Source of the DNA: Nitrospirales bacterium
GTDB taxonomy: Bacteria > Nitrospirota > Nitrospiria > Nitrospirales > UBA8639
DNA length: 8,422 nt
Assembly: GCA_029261305.1 (NCBI GenBank)
Contig: JAJDBO010000340.1
Location: forward strand, 1-8,422
Direction: 5' to 3'
The translations under genes were made by a program, and so were the position numbers. A model generated the notes under the pieces. It saw nothing but the letters and a program-made list of their open reading frames with translations. It did not search any database and had not been told where the DNA came from. Below are positions 6,865 to 8,422 of this stretch, in pieces (position 1 is the first letter of the stretch; every line of letters begins with the position of its first letter).

Positions 6865-7623
6865 CTACTGCTGTCTCAGATAAGTAAAAAACATATCATA
6901 AAAATTTGTTAATTCTTGGGAAGCCACAATTGTCTGTCTTCGAAGTCGATACACCTGAGCCCAACTTGTTGGCTCACTCACCATTCGCCATATCCCTTGT
7001 ATCCACGTTGACGGAGACAGAAAAAGATTAAATGCCTTAGGTAAATTCTCATGTGCAAGATCTGAAACCGTTCTCACGACAAGAAAAGGAATTTTGTATT
7101 CCTTGGCGACCTCTGCAATTCCTGCACTTTCCATATCAACGGCACTCGCCTGAGACTGCTGGGCTAACACATTCTTTTCTGCTGCCGAGCATACAATCCA
7201 AGTTACTGTCACCAACAATCCAGACATCCTTCGGGGATTACGATCTTTGGTAATTCCCCGAATAGTTTGAAGGTATTCTACACTACAGGGAAAAGAGGAC
7301 AACTCCATATGTTCACTGAGAGTGTGAGCTCCTGATACTACGACCTCTGGAATAACAAGATTGCCAATTGATGCCGGGATAAGTGCGCCAGCAAATCCAG
7401 AAGAAATGACTAAATGGCAAGAACTTTTCGCAAGGATCTTTTCGCAAGCTATCCTTGCCTTTTGAACTCCCATCCCAGTTTGAACAACAGTAATTGAGAC
7501 CTTGGACCGTTCTGCCACGTATTGGCGCAAGCCATTAGCTATAAAGGCTCGACCTCCAGGCAAGGCGAGTTGCATCGCACGACATTCCCACCGAGTGGCA
7601 GCAAAAATTATTATTTTTTGCAG
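6865..7623 (-). CDS. hpnG: Hopanoid-associated phosphorylase HpnG, probable CTG start
   Basis: HpnG is a purine-nucleoside-phosphorylase-fold enzyme that removes adenine from adenosylhopane to give a ribosylated hopane used for bacteriohopanepolyols. The fold is shown by VVQTGMGVQKA, the strand LVISSGFAGAL, then AVDMESAGIAEVAKEY (162-166 for VDMES) and the catalytic Ser187-Asp188 in VRTVSDLAHENLPKAF. The gene is directly downstream of shc. The first ATG (7575) would begin inside the domain; the frame upstream encodes KIIIFAATRWECRAMQ, the expected first beta-strand with Glu13 in the position of the MTA/SAH nucleosidase catalytic Glu. No ATG, GTG or TTG exists between the shc stop and 7575, whereas CTG at 7623 has GGAG 6 nt upstream. 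I therefore call 252 aa from CTG; the alternative 236-aa protein from 7575 would lack the first strand. ATA/ATT initiation or a sequence error are other options. Confidence 0.87.
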   Translation of the reverse strand: MQKIIIFAATRWECRAMQLALPGGRAFIANGLRQYVAERSKVSITVVQTGMGVQKARIACEKILAKSSCHLVISSGFAGALIPASIGNLVIPEVVVSGAHTLSEHMELSSFPCSVEYLQTIRGITKDRNPRRMSGLLVTVTWIVCSAAEKNVLAQQSQASAVDMESAGIAEVAKEYKIPFLVVRTVSDLAHENLPKAFNLFLSPSTWIQGIWRMVSEPTSWAQVYRLRRQTIVASQELTNFYDMFFTYLRQQ

Positions 7624-7629
7624 GAAGAG

Positions 7630-7633
7630 CTCC
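7630..7633 (-). promoter_or_regulatory. Ribosome binding site supporting a CTG start for hpnG
   Basis: Minus-strand GGAG lies 6 nt upstream of CTG at 7623, ideal spacing. No comparable site is positioned for ATG 7575. It is also embedded in an AGCTC-TG-GAGCT inverted repeat that might pair and modulate access. Confidence 0.5.
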
Positions 7634-7683
7634 AGAGCTGATTCAGGAATTAGGAGAAAAGCGATTGTGAATATCGCAAGACG

Positions 7684-8422
7684 CTACGACTGACGTCTGG
7701 ATAGCTGAGCTTCCCGACGCAACTCTTCTGCCCTGGAACAACCATGGCTTCTGACATTTCGGTACATGGCAAGAGCCCACATCGGAAAATATTTGCTGTA
7801 CCCATGATAACGAAGGTAGAACACTCGCGGGAATCCCGTGCCCGTATGAAACGGTTCATCCCATGTTCCGTTACTGTGTTGATGGCGTAAAAGATAATTG
7901 ACTCCACGTACAACACTAAGAGAATCAGACACACCCGCGGCTAATAAAGCTAGGAGGGCCCAGGCCGTCTGAGAAGCCGTGCTTTCACCTTCACCAGACC
8001 AATCTTGCTCAGCATACGACAAACAAGACTCACCCCAACCACCATCGACATTTTGCTTGGATTCTAACCACGCCACCGCTTGTTGAATCCAAGGGGAAGA
8101 CATATCTTCTCCAATAGCCTCAAGCCCAGCTAAAACGCACCAAGTGCCATATAAATAGTTCACACCCCAGCGACCATACCAACTCCCATCAACTTCCTGT
8201 TCCTTTCTCAGGAATTCCAAGGCCGGAGCTACCGCAGGGTGAGATTGGTCGTACCCTAGGGTCCCAAGCATCTCTAGGCAGCGCCCGGTTAAATCAGCAG
8301 TTGGTGGATCCAATAAGGCCTGATGATCGGCAAAGGGAATTTTATTGAAAATCAACCGATCGTTATCCTTGTCGTACGCACCCCATCCTCCATTGGAACT
8401 TTGCATGGCCAAGGCCCATTGA
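7684..8422 (-). CDS. shc: Squalene-hopene cyclase, C-terminal part (5' end beyond window)
   Basis: Shc is a monotopic membrane enzyme that cyclises squalene to hopene/diplopterol, the first committed step of hopanoid synthesis. About 245 C-terminal residues are present, out of roughly 630-700 expected. QW repeats are clear: QSSNGGWGAYD, QEVDGSWYGRWG, QNVDGGWGES and QHSNGTW. Other family marks include PFADHQALLDPPTADLTGRC and the C-terminal GTGFPRVFYLRYHGYSKYFPM followed by WALAMYRNV. The catalytic DxDD motif lies upstream of the window and cannot be checked. The frame is open through the right edge (codons read QWALAMQSS), so no start is given. It ends in TAG at 7684-7686. The next gene hpnG is in the same reading frame, with no further stop in the 60 bp between this stop and its proposed start. 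Confidence 0.96.
   Translation of the reverse strand, partial: QWALAMQSSNGGWGAYDKDNDRLIFNKIPFADHQALLDPPTADLTGRCLEMLGTLGYDQSHPAVAPALEFLRKEQEVDGSWYGRWGVNYLYGTWCVLAGLEAIGEDMSSPWIQQAVAWLESKQNVDGGWGESCLSYAEQDWSGEGESTASQTAWALLALLAAGVSDSLSVVRGVNYLLRHQHSNGTWDEPFHTGTGFPRVFYLRYHGYSKYFPMWALAMYRNVRSHGCSRAEELRREAQLSRRQS

Noticed and set aside
7650..7934. 94-residue minus-strand frame within shc
   Set aside because: It overlaps the conserved QW-repeat part of shc in another frame and shows no protein family character.

Overview
The window is a compact bacterial chromosome segment with every recognisable gene on the minus strand, so transcription runs from high to low coordinates. In that order it holds: the C-terminal part of squalene-hopene cyclase (shc, cut by the right edge), a hopanoid-associated phosphorylase (hpnG), the core of a Mla-type phospholipid/ABC transport system (mlaE permease, mlaF ATPase, mlaD MCE protein, mlaC periplasmic carrier), a small secreted TPR-like protein, then after a 252-bp gap the MEP-pathway genes dxs and ispG (ispG loses only its last few codons at the left edge). 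No RNA gene, mobile element, CRISPR array or convincing intrinsic terminator was seen.

The organism is a Gram-negative, diderm, hopanoid-making bacterium: it has an MlaC-type periplasmic carrier, an MCE protein, and signal peptides on exported proteins. Base composition looks moderate (roughly half G+C). The Dxs sequence is of a divergent type, and together with the hopanoid and Mla genes it makes me think of Nitrospirota (a Nitrospira-like nitrite oxidiser). That is a guess from memory of protein style, not a database result.

The two halves make biological sense together. Dxs and IspG are the entry enzyme and a late iron-sulfur enzyme of the MEP pathway, which supplies the C5 units for squalene. 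Shc cyclises squalene to hopene, and HpnG acts on adenosylhopane to open the route to side-chain-bearing hopanoids. MlaEFDC moves lipids between inner and outer membranes, where hopanoids also reside. Spacing from shc to the TPR gene is short (about 27 to 85 bp), consistent with one operon. A fresh promoter candidate lies upstream of dxs, which is followed by ispG after 19 bp.

The points most worth a second look are: (1) hpnG has no ATG, GTG or TTG that would include its conserved first beta-strand, and a CTG with a well-placed GGAG looks like the real start; (2) Dxs carries Asn where a conserved active-site His is usual, plus a changed GHAGTG motif; (3) a TPR/TatT-like secreted protein sits where other Mla operons carry mlaB; (4) a perfect 7-bp inverted repeat overlaps the -35 box of the dxs promoter candidate.
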